Shown here piece after piece: positions 1 through 10,831 of a DNA stretch of 64,000 nt (positions within the stretch are counted from its first letter, which is position 1; every line of letters starts with the position of its first letter). Position numbers and translations under genes: made by a program. The notes under the pieces are model-generated. The model was not told the origin of the DNA. It saw nothing but the letters and a program-made list of their open reading frames with translations, and did not search any database. The DNA comes from Plectosphaerella cucumerina (lineage: Eukaryota > Ascomycota > Sordariomycetes > Glomerellales > Plectosphaerellaceae), in the NCBI GenBank assembly GCA_020746995.1, contig JAGPXD010000006.1:2841043-2905042 (forward strand), read 5' to 3'.

Positions 1-909
1 TCTTCAAATTGCCTCCACCGCATGTCGGTGTCAGTGGTCCATGGTCCAGTGTCCACCGTAACACGTCCAGGTTTGCCTACACCTCTACTACCCTCGCGCG
101 GTCACGGTGTATGTACATCAGTCTGCCGATGGCTTCCAAGGCAGTATGCATATCTGTAGGCTGTCCCGCATCAAGCAAATCCTGCAACGCCCTCACTCTC
201 GGGAGGCCGCCCAGTGCGCCACACGTCGCCATTCCGTGACCTCACTTCCCCTCCACTCTGCCAGTGGTGCTGGAGCGGCGGGGTGGACTCGGACGGGAGC
301 CACCTTGAGCTCAGACCACTGGCACCACCGTCGACAGCCCGCACCTGCGGCCGTCCCCGTCACGGTTCAACGTTAGTACATGCACGCGCCGCCGTGGCCA
401 AGCATCAAGCGTGAAGGTCCAGAAGTCCATCGGGCGGTGACGCCGTCGTCAGTCTCTGCTCACACGACCCGATTGTACCCCGTGCGGGCTCTTCTGGTGC
501 TTCTTCTCATCTCTTCCTGGCCCCAACAGGTTCTGTAGCTACACGTCTGCCGCCCGTCTAGTAGGACACGCCTCTTTATGAGACTGCCCCTCCCCAAAAG
601 CCCCAGCAACCTGCTCCCACTCTTACACGACGCCCACCACGCAACACTCCCTCCCCCCTTGAGCTCAGGTTGACTCCGCCTTGGGAGCGCCACCTACTTA
701 GCACCTGGGCACTTCACTTTGTTCTGATATCAGAGGACCCCACCCCCGCATCATCCACAACTTTTTTCGATTTGAAGGCGGCCATCCCCTTCCTTTTGGC
801 CACGGCAGCTACCCCTCATCGTCATCTCTACCCTCCTCCAGTTCATACCTCCCCCCTACCGCCAATTCCTCGACCCCTTTCCTCAGCCAAAACACAATCA
901 CCGCACATC
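1..909. other. Left-edge intergenic region and leader
   Basis: No gene could be supported here. The short open frames are Ser/Arg/Pro-rich without a recognisable domain. The last ~200 bases before the ATG at 910 are C/T-rich (CCTCCTCC, CCCCCCTACC-like runs), typical of a fungal promoter or 5' leader, and belong to the quinone-reductase-like gene that follows. Confidence 0.5.
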
Positions 910-1944
910 ATGCCGACAAGCCAACAGATGAAGGCCTGGCAGTTTGCCACCCCAGGCCCCTTTGAGAAGAACCTCAAGCTGATGGATGACCTGCCCCGCC
1001 TACCCATCGGCCTCGAGACCGACCAGCTCTTCATCCAGGTTCTCAGCGCCGGCATCAACCCCGCCGACTACAAGGTTCCCGAGCTGGGAGTCTTCGCCCA
1101 TGCCATGATCGAGTTGCCAAAGACGGCCGGTATGGACTTTTGCGGCAAGGTCGTTGCTGTCGGCAAGACAATTGGAGACATCAGGCCCGGCGACCTCGTC
1201 CTCGGCCGCCTCGAGCCCTCTGGCTCCGAGGGATCCCTCGCAGAGTACATCGTCGCCAGCTACGATGACGTCGCCAAGGTCCACGCCGGCGTGGATATTG
1301 ACGTCGCTGCCGGCGCCCCCACCGCGGCCCTGACAGCGTACCAGACCATCTGCCCCCACGTCAAGAAGGGCGACAAGATCTTCATCAACGGTGGTTCGGG
1401 CGGTACCGGCACCTTTGGCATCCAGATCGCAAAGGCGCTGGGCTGCTACGTGACCGTCTCCTGTTCCGCCGACAAGCAGGCCCTCTGCAAGGAGCTCGGC
1501 GCCGACGACACCATCGACTACACCTCGGCCGATGTCACCCAGGTCCTCAAGGAGGGCGGTCAGGTCTACAAGCTCTGCGTCGACAACGTCGGCAACTCGC
1601 CCCCGGATCTGTACACCGAGTCGGATACCTTCCTCGTCTCCAAGGGCCAGTACGTTCACGTTGGTGGTGCCATGACCCTCGACGGTGCTCGCCGACTGTC
1701 TCAGTCCCTCCTGCTGCCCAAGTTCCTTGGCGGCGGCAAGCGCAAGTTCCAGACCTTCATCGTCAAGAACGACCACGACGACCTCCAGCAGATCTCGGAC
1801 TGGATCCGCGACGGCAAGCTCAAGACCATCATCGACTCGACCTTTGAGTTCGCCGATGTCCCCAAGGCCTACGAGAAACTCAAGGGCCAGCACGGACAGA
1901 CGCCATTCGGCAAGATCGTCGTCCACGTCACACCCAAGCAGTAG
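910..1944 (+). CDS. Zinc-independent MDR oxidoreductase (quinone reductase / enoyl reductase-like)
   Basis: A 344-residue, intronless NAD(P)H-dependent medium-chain dehydrogenase/reductase. The N-terminal GroES-like fold includes AGINPADYKV and the later GDLVLGRL strand. The Rossmann half carries the nucleotide-binding motif NGGSGGTGTFGIQIAKALG, followed by VTVSCSADK and a C-terminal FADVPKAYEKLKG helix typical of the quinone oxidoreductase/RTN4IP1 branch. No structural-zinc cysteine cluster is visible, so zinc-free reduction of quinones or enones is likely. I chose the ATG at 910 (context ATCATGCCG) because the frame upstream has no ATG and is low-complexity. The substrate is unknown and could equally be a conjugated carbonyl or a secondary metabolite. 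Confidence 0.88.
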   Translation: MPTSQQMKAWQFATPGPFEKNLKLMDDLPRLPIGLETDQLFIQVLSAGINPADYKVPELGVFAHAMIELPKTAGMDFCGKVVAVGKTIGDIRPGDLVLGRLEPSGSEGSLAEYIVASYDDVAKVHAGVDIDVAAGAPTAALTAYQTICPHVKKGDKIFINGGSGGTGTFGIQIAKALGCYVTVSCSADKQALCKELGADDTIDYTSADVTQVLKEGGQVYKLCVDNVGNSPPDLYTESDTFLVSKGQYVHVGGAMTLDGARRLSQSLLLPKFLGGGKRKFQTFIVKNDHDDLQQISDWIRDGKLKTIIDSTFEFADVPKAYEKLKGQHGQTPFGKIVVHVTPKQ

Positions 1945-2591
1945 GGAGGCAGTACGAAGTAAAGACCACGAGAACACAAAAACAAGATGAAAATTACGAC
2001 AAAAAAACACAGCATCGGATGGAGCAACGGCGGGGAGCGCGCTCTACATAATGTTTTCATACCCCCAAGTCTGACGTCAGTCGGAGACTTTCAGGATGAA
2101 CGCGGAACGACACGCGCGGCGGCTTATCAGTACCCCATGGCATGGAGAATGTCTGGGTACATTGTTTTGACGTTCCATATCCTTCTTATTCACTCGTACC
2201 TTACTTGATTCTACCTTGTTCGGGGATCCCACGTGTTGGGCAGCGGGGTAGGGCTTGCTTCATGCCCATCTTTCCCACACGCATGCTGGACGCTCTGTTG
2301 ATAGCTCAGATGTGTGCATTTGATCTGGGTACCTACCAATAAAGGCGTACCTACCAATAAAGGCGTAGTCAAGTCGTTCAACGGGCGTGCCTTGTGCTCG
2401 CACTCGAGGTGTTACCCAACGAACTTGCTCCTGCGGTACGGTAGTGATCAGATCCTCAGACTCCAAGAGCGTGGCTTGAAGACAAGAGTATGTCCTGATG
2501 TTGTCACATGAGAGCGACTTTGTGGTCGGCACGACATAAACACAGTTCATGTGCCCTGCAGCATCGAAAATCCAATGGCGCAATTGGTTCT
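1945..2591. other. Intergenic region before tRNA-Asp
   Basis: I see no coding sequence. It contains a short tandem duplication (2329-2364) and otherwise mixed unique sequence, presumably the 3' UTR of the upstream reductase. Confidence 0.5.
2329..2364. repeat. 18-bp direct tandem duplication
   Basis: The 18-mer GTACCTACCAATAAAGGC occurs twice back to back without mismatch. It is too short to be a satellite and looks like a local slippage duplication. Confidence 0.9.
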
Positions 2592-2663
2592 TCTCCGATC
2601 GTATAGTGGCTAGTATGCCAGCTTGTCACGCTGGAGACCGGGGTTCAATTCCCCGTCGCAGAG
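2592..2663 (+). tRNA. tRNA-Asp (GTC)
   Basis: A 72-nt, intronless cloverleaf. The acceptor stem is TCTCCGA against TCGCAGA, with one C-C mismatch at the fourth pair. The D arm is GTAT/GTAT. The anticodon stem CCAGC/GCTGG encloses the loop TTGTCAC with anticodon GTC. The T arm is CGGGG-TTCAATT-CCCCG and the discriminator base is G. The internal B box GGTTCAATTCC is intact. A T6 run starts five bases after the 3' end and would serve as the RNA polymerase III terminator. Confidence 0.92.
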
Positions 2664-2666
2664 TAC

Positions 2667-2673
2667 CTTTTTT
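2667..2673 (+). terminator. Pol III oligo-T terminator of tRNA-Asp
   Basis: A run of T residues (CCTTTTTTGA context) immediately downstream of the tRNA discriminator base, as expected for RNA polymerase III termination. Confidence 0.75.
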
Positions 2674-2919
2674 GATTCTGGCAACAACATTTTGCCCTGA
2701 TACCTACTTTGGCGGGATAGTTCGGCGCCCACGACTTGAAGGATGCCAATTGGATGAAGGTTGATGTAGATTCGTCATCTCATTCAGTTGGCTGCCTGCG
2801 AAAGGGAAGGTATCTCTAGTTAATGTCGTGCTCATAGCACTTCGCTCTCACAAGCACCGGCGTCTTACGGCACGTCGAAGAGTCAATTCAGATCTCAGTC
2901 CCACCGTGCTTGACGACCA

Positions 2920-4104
2920 TCACAAGACTGGTATGCTTCCATACCAAGACGACTGCTGAGGCAGTCTGGTCCGAAGCACCTCTGTGACCCAGCTCGCCTG
3001 GTCGACCTGCCCAATTTGCGTCAGGTGCTTGACTGTGTCCATGCCCATCGAAGCCACTCGGTTTGTGAACCGCTTCCCCGTCGCATCGCTGGTCTGTGGT
3101 AGATTCCAGTTTTTCTTGTGGAAGAACTCCATCGCCCTTTCGTGACTGGGCTTGGTGGGGTGGTGGAGGTCGAGGTGTGCCAGATCTAGTTGTACTGGTG
3201 TGGTGAGATGCTCCGAAATGTGCACATACTCCTCGAAAAGGCTGTCAGAGGGCCGGGGCCGGTTCCATGCCTCCACCGTTGAACACCAGGACAGCTGCCG
3301 CCACGGCTGCTGCAGGATCCTCGGCAGGTTGGGGCTTGATCGCCAGGTCTGATCGGCCCTCAAAATGTCGGCGTAGACTGCGTCAAGACTCTCGTCATCC
3401 ATCAACCGAGACTTTGCATCCACCAGTCTTGAGAGAAGTTTTCCGAGAAGAAGACCCTGGGGGTCCTCGGTCGCTAGGTTCCCGTCGGCCTTGGCTAGCG
3501 AGTGCGCCCATGACCATATGACTTCTTCGAGCCCCTCGGCAACCATGAACCCCACCAACTCCTTCATCAGACGATTGTCGGCAAGAAAGGCACCACGTCG
3601 TTCCTCGCCAGAGGTTCGCAGCCATTGCACGACGCGGCGCCCGGCGTGGGAGTCCGCCATCGACGCCTGAACCGAAAGCGAGTCAGACTGCAGAATATCT
3701 CGCCGCTTGGCCATGAGACAACCAGTTGCGGCCTGTCTCGTCATCATGCCCTTGGAGACGGCCTCGTCAAAGACATGCATCGGGTCTCGCTTGGCGGGAG
3801 CGGTTATCGGGGTGTTTCGGGTTGCTTGTTTGAAAAGAGGGTTGGACAGGATTGAATCGAGGTGCCGGTCGGTCGGTCTTTGAGGGTGGTGCTCATGACC
3901 AACACCATCTTGGTTGGCGGAACGTCGTTTGGAGTGCGGTCCTGCCTCATCGGCCTCCCACCCGTGCTCCTTGTCGAGGGTTGAACGGAATGACGTCTTC
4001 AGCGCGTCCAAAAGCTTCTTGGACTCGGTCGTAGTGAGTGGCATGGGTTGATGCCATGACGGGAAGACACGCTTGAGCGACCCAAGGGTCTTCGTTGTGT
4101 TCAT
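2920..4104 (-). CDS. Uncharacterised 394-residue protein
   Basis: A single open frame from the ATG at 4104. The first ~110 residues are basic and polar (KEHGWEADEAGPHSKRR), and the rest looks alpha-helical with many Leu, Ala and Trp residues (VVQWLRTSG, VIWSWAHSLAKADG, LLLGKLLSRLVDAKSRL). No signal peptide, membrane segment or known catalytic motif is visible. The composition suits a conserved fungal, possibly mitochondrial, protein. This is inference, because the N-terminus is not a clear presequence, and an additional upstream exon cannot be excluded. I do not recognise the family. It lies tail-to-tail with the tRNA and head-to-head with the Def1-like gene, sharing an ~830-bp promoter region. 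Confidence 0.65.
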   Translation of the reverse strand: MNTTKTLGSLKRVFPSWHQPMPLTTTESKKLLDALKTSFRSTLDKEHGWEADEAGPHSKRRSANQDGVGHEHHPQRPTDRHLDSILSNPLFKQATRNTPITAPAKRDPMHVFDEAVSKGMMTRQAATGCLMAKRRDILQSDSLSVQASMADSHAGRRVVQWLRTSGEERRGAFLADNRLMKELVGFMVAEGLEEVIWSWAHSLAKADGNLATEDPQGLLLGKLLSRLVDAKSRLMDDESLDAVYADILRADQTWRSSPNLPRILQQPWRQLSWCSTVEAWNRPRPSDSLFEEYVHISEHLTTPVQLDLAHLDLHHPTKPSHERAMEFFHKKNWNLPQTSDATGKRFTNRVASMGMDTVKHLTQIGQVDQASWVTEVLRTRLPQQSSWYGSIPVL

Positions 4105-4934
4105 CGTAGGCGTTGTTCAACTGTAGGTTGCGCCTGGAGTAAGGCAGGAGGATGCTGCAGTGTTGTGAGCAGTCTCGGGTTCGGCGATTCGAGAGGTCCA
4201 GCCTTCGGAAGTGGAGGCGAGTTCGTAGAACAGGAGACACTTGATCGTGTCTGGCAGGCGTTCGGTTGGGGTTGGTGTCGTAGGTAAGAGGGTCTTGTTC
4301 GAGGTTGTTGGCCAGCATCCGACCTGCCCGCAACTGAATGACCTGATGTGTCGAGCGGGCGGCTTCCCCATCCCAGGATCACGTGGCGCGACTGGGGAAA
4401 CCGCATCATGTGACTCAAACCTGGTCGGCCAACCACATCGCCCGGGCACCTGCTGCTCTGGCCCCGCAAAGACCTGGGCGCTAGGCCTCTTGCAGCTTGA
4501 AGGGTCGTCATTCTTTGCAGGAGGAGTGGTGGGAGCCCCCTACAGCGCCCTCCCTACAGCGCCTAAGCCTCCACATTCTCCCTCCATTGTTGCGCACCTG
4601 CCCCCCAAGCGCCAGCTGCCTCCCGTTGCCTGTTCCTGCCTGCGTCGTCGCCTTGCCTGAGGTTCGAGGTCCCCATTCAGGTCAACTTTTTCAGAGCTGC
4701 ACAAAACAACTCCATCCTCGCCCTCGAACTCCCCATCACCACACCACCATCCCGCCCCGTTTTAGTGCGCGGCGTCTTCCTCGATTCGATCCGCCTTCTT
4801 CGTTTCTTTTGTCCCTTCTCTAGTCGTCTCCCATCGTCGCAACGTTCCGAGCTGTTTTGGCATCGGCACAGCTGTCAATTCCACCACGTCCGTCCCCACG
4901 CGGAATCACAAACCACTCCCCCCCCCACAGCACC
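4105..4934. promoter_or_regulatory. Bidirectional promoter / Def1 leader
   Basis: This divergent spacer separates the 394-residue gene (minus) from the Def1-like gene (plus). The 4540-4930 half is strongly C/T-rich (CCTCCC, CACCACCATCCCGCC runs), typical of long fungal 5' leaders on the plus strand. No independent gene is visible. Confidence 0.5.
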
Positions 4935-7900
4935 ATGTCTGAAGTTCAGGCAAGGTCGTCCGCCTCGCGCGGCAGAGGCTCAGGTCGCGGTGGCAGAGGC
5001 GGCTTCGCGAGCCGCGGCGGTCGCGCCGGCGGCAGGTCTAATGGACCCGATTCGAAGGTCGACGGCGTCGACAACCCGAGTGCGTTCGACGAAGACGAGG
5101 GCGTGATCTCAGAGTTGAAGAAGCAATACGGCGACAAGACTCCCGTCATCAAGGAGATGTTCCCCGAATGGTCCGAGATCGATATCCTTTTCGCCCTCCA
5201 GGAAACCGATGGTGACGAGACCGAGGCTGTCACGCGCATCGCCGAGGGTATGTCGCTCCGTCCCCCTACCCCTCCCGTCGGCTTCGCGTCACCTCCATCA
5301 CAGCATCGATGCTTTTCTTGCGCACTCTTCTACGGTGTCTGTCTGCTAATCATCTCTCTTCCTTTCCACCTTTCCAGGCACAATCTCTCAATGGGGCGAA
5401 GTGTCCAAGACAAAGAAGGCCCCCCGCACCAAGAAGGATGCCTCGATTCCTCTTCCCGAACAGTCGGCCGTCAACTCTAGGCCCGCGCGCGGTGGTCGCA
5501 TTGCATCGGAGGGCGGACGCGGCCGCGGCAGGGCCACCGACCGAGGCGGTCGCGGTGGCCGGGGCAGGTCCTCTTCTGGCGCAGTCGCCACGAACGGCGC
5601 CCGACATGCCAGCGGCAAGGAGGCCCAGCCTCTGTCTGTTCCCACCGAGGAGTCCTCGGCCTGGGACTCGAAGCCCACCATCAGCGACGATTGGAATGAG
5701 GCGAAGCCCGTCTCTGCACCTGCGCCCTCCGACGATGGCCCGAAGCCGGCTGCTGCTTCCTCTGCCGCCAAGACCTGGGCGAGCATGCTCCGTCAATCCA
5801 CCACGCCCAAGGTCGTCCCCAAGCCGAAGGAGACCATTCCCGCCGCCAAGCCCGACGATGCAGCCGAGTCTCTGTCCGCCTCTGTTCCCGCCGACATCGA
5901 ATCATCCCCCGCACCCGCGGCTGAACCTGTGACCGAGCCTGCTGAGGAGGCCGCAATCGAGGCCCAGCAGGAACCAGACACCTCTGAAGTACCCTCCGTC
6001 ATCGAGCCCGAGATCGCATTGCCGCCTTCTAAGGACCAGCTCACAGAGACGAATCTGGAGCAGGTCGATGACCAATCGCACCCTCCCGCGACTGCCACCG
6101 TCGCAAGCACCACTGCTGATTCCTGGGACCCGCGCACGGCTGGCAGCGTGACTGCCACGCCCCTCTCTGCCTCGCAGCATCAGCACCAGCAGGCCGCTCG
6201 TCCCCAGGCTCAAGCGGCTGCCTCCAGCGGTTATGCCGCCTCGGCGCTGAAGGCGACCACCGAACGTCCCACTCGCACACCGAGCTACCAGCGCAGAATT
6301 CTCGACCAGGAAGAGGCCGTCCGTATGCCCGGCAATCGCGAAGTCGATCGCGCCGCCGTGCAATTTGGCGCCTTCAACATTGGCAGCGAGGAAGACATTG
6401 ATGGTGATCGCGAGGAGCCCGAGACGCGCACACAGCCGCCTGCGGAATCCCCTATTGCCCACCCCCGCACATCTCTGCCTCCCGCCGTTTCCCAGGCCGC
6501 TGTTCCCGACGCGTTCTCTTCTCAGAAGCCCACGCCTGTGGCTGTCGAAGCCTCGAACGGTTTGTCTTCCCTGCCCAATCGGTGCGCATGTGCTCACAAG
6601 TCCCAGCAACACCCGCTGCCGTCGCCCCTGTGCAGCCCCCAGTGTCTCAGGGTATGTCGCCTCGAGCCTTTTTCGTTCGCTTTAGTTGCCAGCAGCTGAC
6701 ATCTCTTCTTCACCAGGCCAAACTGCCTCGCAGCCGGCTCAGAGTCAATACTCGCGATACGGACAGACGGGCGGCCAAGAGCCTTCCGCCTTCCCCCAGA
6801 AGCCGCTCGATCCCTTCTCGCAGCAGGCAAACACTTCGCAGAACCAGCTTGACGCCTACCAGAGCCAGCAGTCTCAGGCTCACGCCCAGCAGCAGCCCGG
6901 TGGAGCCTTCAGCTCGGCTCCCAGCGAGTACTCGTCGTACTACACCGCCGATCAGCAAAACCGCGCCCAGTACAACTACTACGGCCAGCCGTACGGCCAG
7001 CAGGGTGCCCAGGGTCAGCAGGACGGTCTGGCTGGCCAGCAGCGCTCTTTTGGCGGATACAACAATTCGCAGGCCGATAACCTCAGCCAGTACCCCCAGA
7101 GCGGCTCTCTGCACAACCAGCAGTCCCGCTACGGTGCCTCCAATGATGCCCACAACAGCGGCCACACGACGCCCAACCCGACGACTCAGGCCCAGCAGCA
7201 GCAGGGCGCTGCTTCCTCCCAGGCTGGCCAGCCGCAGTCTCACGTCCAGCAGAACTACGGCTACAATCACCCGTACGCCGGCAGCCCATTCTACTCCAAC
7301 TACATGAACTACGGCCACTACAACCAAGGCGGATACGGTGCTCCCTACGGAAAGGGTGGCATGTACCAGCCCTACGGCATGTCCCCTCAGGGACCTTACG
7401 ACCAGCATGCCTCCTCTCCCGCCTCTGGTTTCGGCCAGTCCTCGGCACACCGCGGAGACAGTGGCTTGAGCTCCGGTCTGGGCAGCGACTACGGACGTGC
7501 CGGGTCGGGACAGGCCGCCAACCCGGGCAGCCTGGCTGGCAGCGGCTTCGGCGGTATTCAGGACTCGTTCGCTCGCGGCGGATCTTCTTTCCCCTCGCAG
7601 GCAGGCCAGGGATTCAACGCGACCAGCCAGTCATCTACTGGCAACTCGGGCAACGACGACCTGAAGCCATTTGGAGACTCGAAGGCTGGCTCCGGCCCCT
7701 CGCCCGCCCTCGGCGGTGCGCGCCCCGGTTCCGCCACCCAGAACACTCCCGCGACTCAAGCCGGTCTTCCGCCCCCGCAGTCCGCCTCGCAGATGGGCGC
7801 ATACGGCTACCCCAACCATGTGCAGGGACACAACGTGCACGGCGGCAGCGGCTACGGAATGGGCGGAAGCGGCCAGCACGGTAACGCCGGCTTTGGATCC

Positions 7901-8002
7901 TACGGCGGCCAGGGCTACGGCAACAGCTACTATGGCAGCGGCGCTGGTCAGCAGCAGCAGCAACAACAGCAGCAGCGCGGCTGGGGTGGCAACTACCACT
8001 AG
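4935..8002 (+). CDS. DEF1: CUE-domain, Gln-rich protein, Def1-like RNA polymerase II degradation factor
   Basis: A spliced model of 943 residues. The exons are 4935-5247, 5378-6559, 6601-6651 and 6717-8002. Order of regions: an RGG-rich N-terminus (RGRGSGRGGRGG), then a CUE ubiquitin-binding domain at about 60-105 (VIKEMFPEWSEIDILFALQETDGDETEAVTRIAEG), a basic RGG/Pro linker, a long Ala/Pro/Glu disordered region, and a Gln/Gly/Tyr prion-like C-terminus ending in a Q9 run and RGWGGNYH. This is the layout of Def1, which recruits elongin-cullin ligase to stalled Rpb1 and is proteolytically trimmed at its Q-rich tail in yeast. The 41-nt intron 6560-6600 is unusually short. It is needed to keep the VPATPAAVAPVQPPVSQG frame, so the join deserves transcript support. 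Confidence 0.82.
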
Positions 8003-8883
8003 CAGGGTAGCGGTCGACAGAGGCATCGGAGGTCTTCGGACCTCGACGACTGAAGTTGCCTCGCATCCTAGCCTCGACCGCTTCACGGTGCTTCCCCGCC
8101 AGCCATCGTGGCTTGTCGAGAATTTGAGCCCCAGGTCGAGTCTTACTTATACCAGGGAGACGGATCTCGACTTTTGACCTTACTCGACAAGAGTGTGTAT
8201 GACTTTGAGCGCTTGTACGATCTACTAAAAGTTCACGGAACGGGAGCTGGGGAAACACTTTCGGACAGGGGTCTTCGGACGCAATTACGGGATTGTTTAT
8301 GCCTTTTCTCTCGAGCAATGGACCTCATTCACTCGGTTGCGAGACTGATTGACGATAGTCGGCTGGGGCGCGTCTGCAGAGTCGGGCAACCGGACTCGAG
8401 ACTGGATGGAAGTTGGCCGACGGAGGCCACTTCCGGTGACAATAATGACTCCTCGGACTCCTAGGAGCAGGTAGCCAAATGCTATTTGTATCTTTGGCGC
8501 ATTCACCTTGACAATCGTTGCCGTACTTTTGTTGCTGCCAAGATGGCATGTGAGGTGGTTCCAAGATCGCCTGCCAGTTCCGATGCTATGACAGCGACGC
8601 TTCAACCCACGGTCCAAGAAGTGCAAAGGACCTCAACTCAAATCGCCAGCGTGGATTCCCCTTATTTGATTGTTCCCAGGCGTTCTCTGGGCTATTCTCT
8701 GAGCAATTCAAAATAACGCCCTGGCGCTGCTGACCTCTTCATGACATGTCCCCAGATACTCATCGAAGTGGACATCAACTGTTTTTGAATGCAGCCTGTC
8801 TAGATTATTGAGCCTTGCACGCCAAGAATATCAACAGCAAGTTGACTCGTGTTCGCTAACCCACAAAGTGACCAATGTCCCGT
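8003..8883. other. Convergent 3' intergenic region
   Basis: This spacer lies between the Def1-like gene and the convergent MFS transporter. The open frames of 76-118 codons have no domain and no splice-compatible partners. I see only presumptive 3' UTR sequence. Confidence 0.5.
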
Positions 8884-10831
8884 CTACAGGAGGTACCGAT
8901 ATTCCGGGTTGTTATCACCCAGGTCCAACTTTTCCGCCTCTGTCAGGGTTCTCGTCTCAGGCTTGGCGGCCCTCCGCTTGTTCTCCCACAAGCATGCGCC
9001 GCCATAGGCGACACACGCCAGAATACTGAGGATTACGAACGCGATGCAGATGCTGTATCCTGGGACGAAACGTGGAGCGTCCTTCGCAAGGAAGGCGTAG
9101 ACCGCGATAATGCCACCGATGTCTGGCGTTTTGGTCAGCGTTGAAGACTACTTGAGCCATGGGGAACGTTGTCCAAGGACGAGTGATCACGTACTTCCAA
9201 ATCCAACTTGCCAGGCGCTGCCAACGGCGCGGCGATGATGTCCGCCGAGATTCATGTTGAACTAATAGCATGGTCAGATTTCAAGTAGCTCATTTTCGTG
9301 CGATGGCGAGGAGACATACCCAGCAAACGACGATTGGCATCGCGGTGTACGCGCCCATGGCAACAAGGAACAAAGCGGCATATTGCACCTTCGTGTCGTT
9401 GTGTACTGTAAGAAGGATGGCAAACCCAGCAATGCAGACACAGATGGCGAAGATGGCGAAGCCAGCACGGTGGCGGATCCTATCCGAAATGGTTGCAATG
9501 GTCATGGAGAAGGCAAAGGCGACTGCCCAAGGCGGGACGCTATGCAGCTGGGTCTGAATCGGGGAGTAGCCGTACGTGCGAATGATGGTCGGCGCAAAGT
9601 AGGCGTAGCCCTGTAGGTGACATTAGCTTTGATCTCGGCCTGAACGGGACGGGAGAGATGATGGCGTGGGAGATGCGCCCTAGTCTGAAGTTGGAGAGGG
9701 TCACTCACATAGCCGGGCACGATGAGGCCAAAGCTATACAACAAATGTCAGTGACTGGATCCGTACAGCCAGGTTCGGTGAGAAGACTTACTACATGACT
9801 CCTCCCAAGAGGACCTTGTAGTCCTTTAGGATGTTGCCGACATCCTTGAGAGTGATCTTGCGCTCGTGACCAGAAACGCCCTGGTCAATGCGAAGCCGCT
9901 CAACAACAAACGTCTTCTCATCTTCCTTCAGCCACTTGACATCCTCAGGGAAGTCGGGTAGCCAGAACCAGAAGAAGAAGGACACGACGACGGTCAGCAG
10001 GCCTTCCAGGATGAAGATCCAGCGCCACCCCATGTAGCCACGGACACCGTCCATCTTGCCGATGGCGGCGGCCAAGAGACCTCCGAAAGCGCCAGCCAGC
10101 GTAGTGCTGTTGAAGAAGAAGGAATATCTCTTCTGTGCCTCAGAGCGACGATAGAAGAGTCCGATGAGGTAAAAGGCGCCAGGAAACATTCCTGTCTCGA
10201 AGACACCCAGGAAGAAACGAGTCGCCAGGAGGCCCGAGTAGTTGGTGACAAATCCCTGGATGAGGGTGACCAGCCCGAACGCGAACATGTTGACGGATAG
10301 CCACACATGAGGCTTGAACTTCTTCAGGAGGATGTTGGAAGGGATCTCTGAGAACAGTCAGTCATGGATTCCGGTGGTTGCGGGCCATCAAGTCGCCGGA
10401 GTCTCATACCCAGCAGGATGTACGGGACGAAAAAGATCTAGAACACGGTTAAAAAGTGGTGACTGGGGGAGAGATTGGAGACATACGACAAGCGCGTTGT
10501 TGTACATGGTGCCCGTGAGACCAAGCTCCTGGGACAGGCCAAAGACGTTGGCATTGGCGATATTGACACGATCTATGGGTCGGAAGCAATTGTGTCAGCC
10601 ATCATGTCGCGTTCTCTTGACTGAACGTATCGTACCCAAAAATGCCAGCAGATACATGATGCATAGGAATGGCACCACATGGAAGTCGATTTTGGTCATG
10701 ATCCGGCGCTCGGTTGTGTGCGCAGGACACTGGACAGCACCCGCCGGCTGCGTGTGCTCGACATCGCGCTTCTCCATTGAATGGGAGTCGGAGCCGTGGG
10801 CTGTTGGCTGTTCCTGGATTCCTGACTGCAT
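8884..10831 (-). CDS. MFS anion:cation symporter family transporter (DAL5/TNA1-like)
   Basis: A plasma-membrane permease of the allantoate/nicotinate (ACS) branch, in at least seven exons. The ATG is at 10831 and the stop codon at 8884. The first cytosolic segment ends in ERRIMTKIDFHVVPFLCIMYLLAFLG|DRVNIANAN, where TM1 and the conserved D-R-x-N motif are split by an intron after FLG. Later landmarks are LLATRFFLGVFETGMFPG (motif in TM4), YMGWRWIFILEGLLTVVVSFFFWFWLPDFPED (TM5-6), and the cytosolic loop KWLKEDEKTFVVERLRIDQG. The tail is ACLWENKRRAAKPETRTLTEAEKLDLGDNNPEYRYLL, whose ending is typical of the family. About 12 membrane segments are expected. The substrate cannot be assigned; vitamins, ureides or carboxylates are all known in this branch. 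Confidence 0.88.

Noticed and set aside
1000..2010. 336-codon open frame antisense to the quinone-reductase-like gene
   Set aside because: It is a mirror of a GC-biased coding region, is Val/Leu/Asp-rich without a domain, and has no independent promoter or partner.
5350..5796. Minus-strand frames antisense to the Def1-like gene
   Set aside because: They arise from the GC-rich RGG/Pro-coding region and have no independent support.
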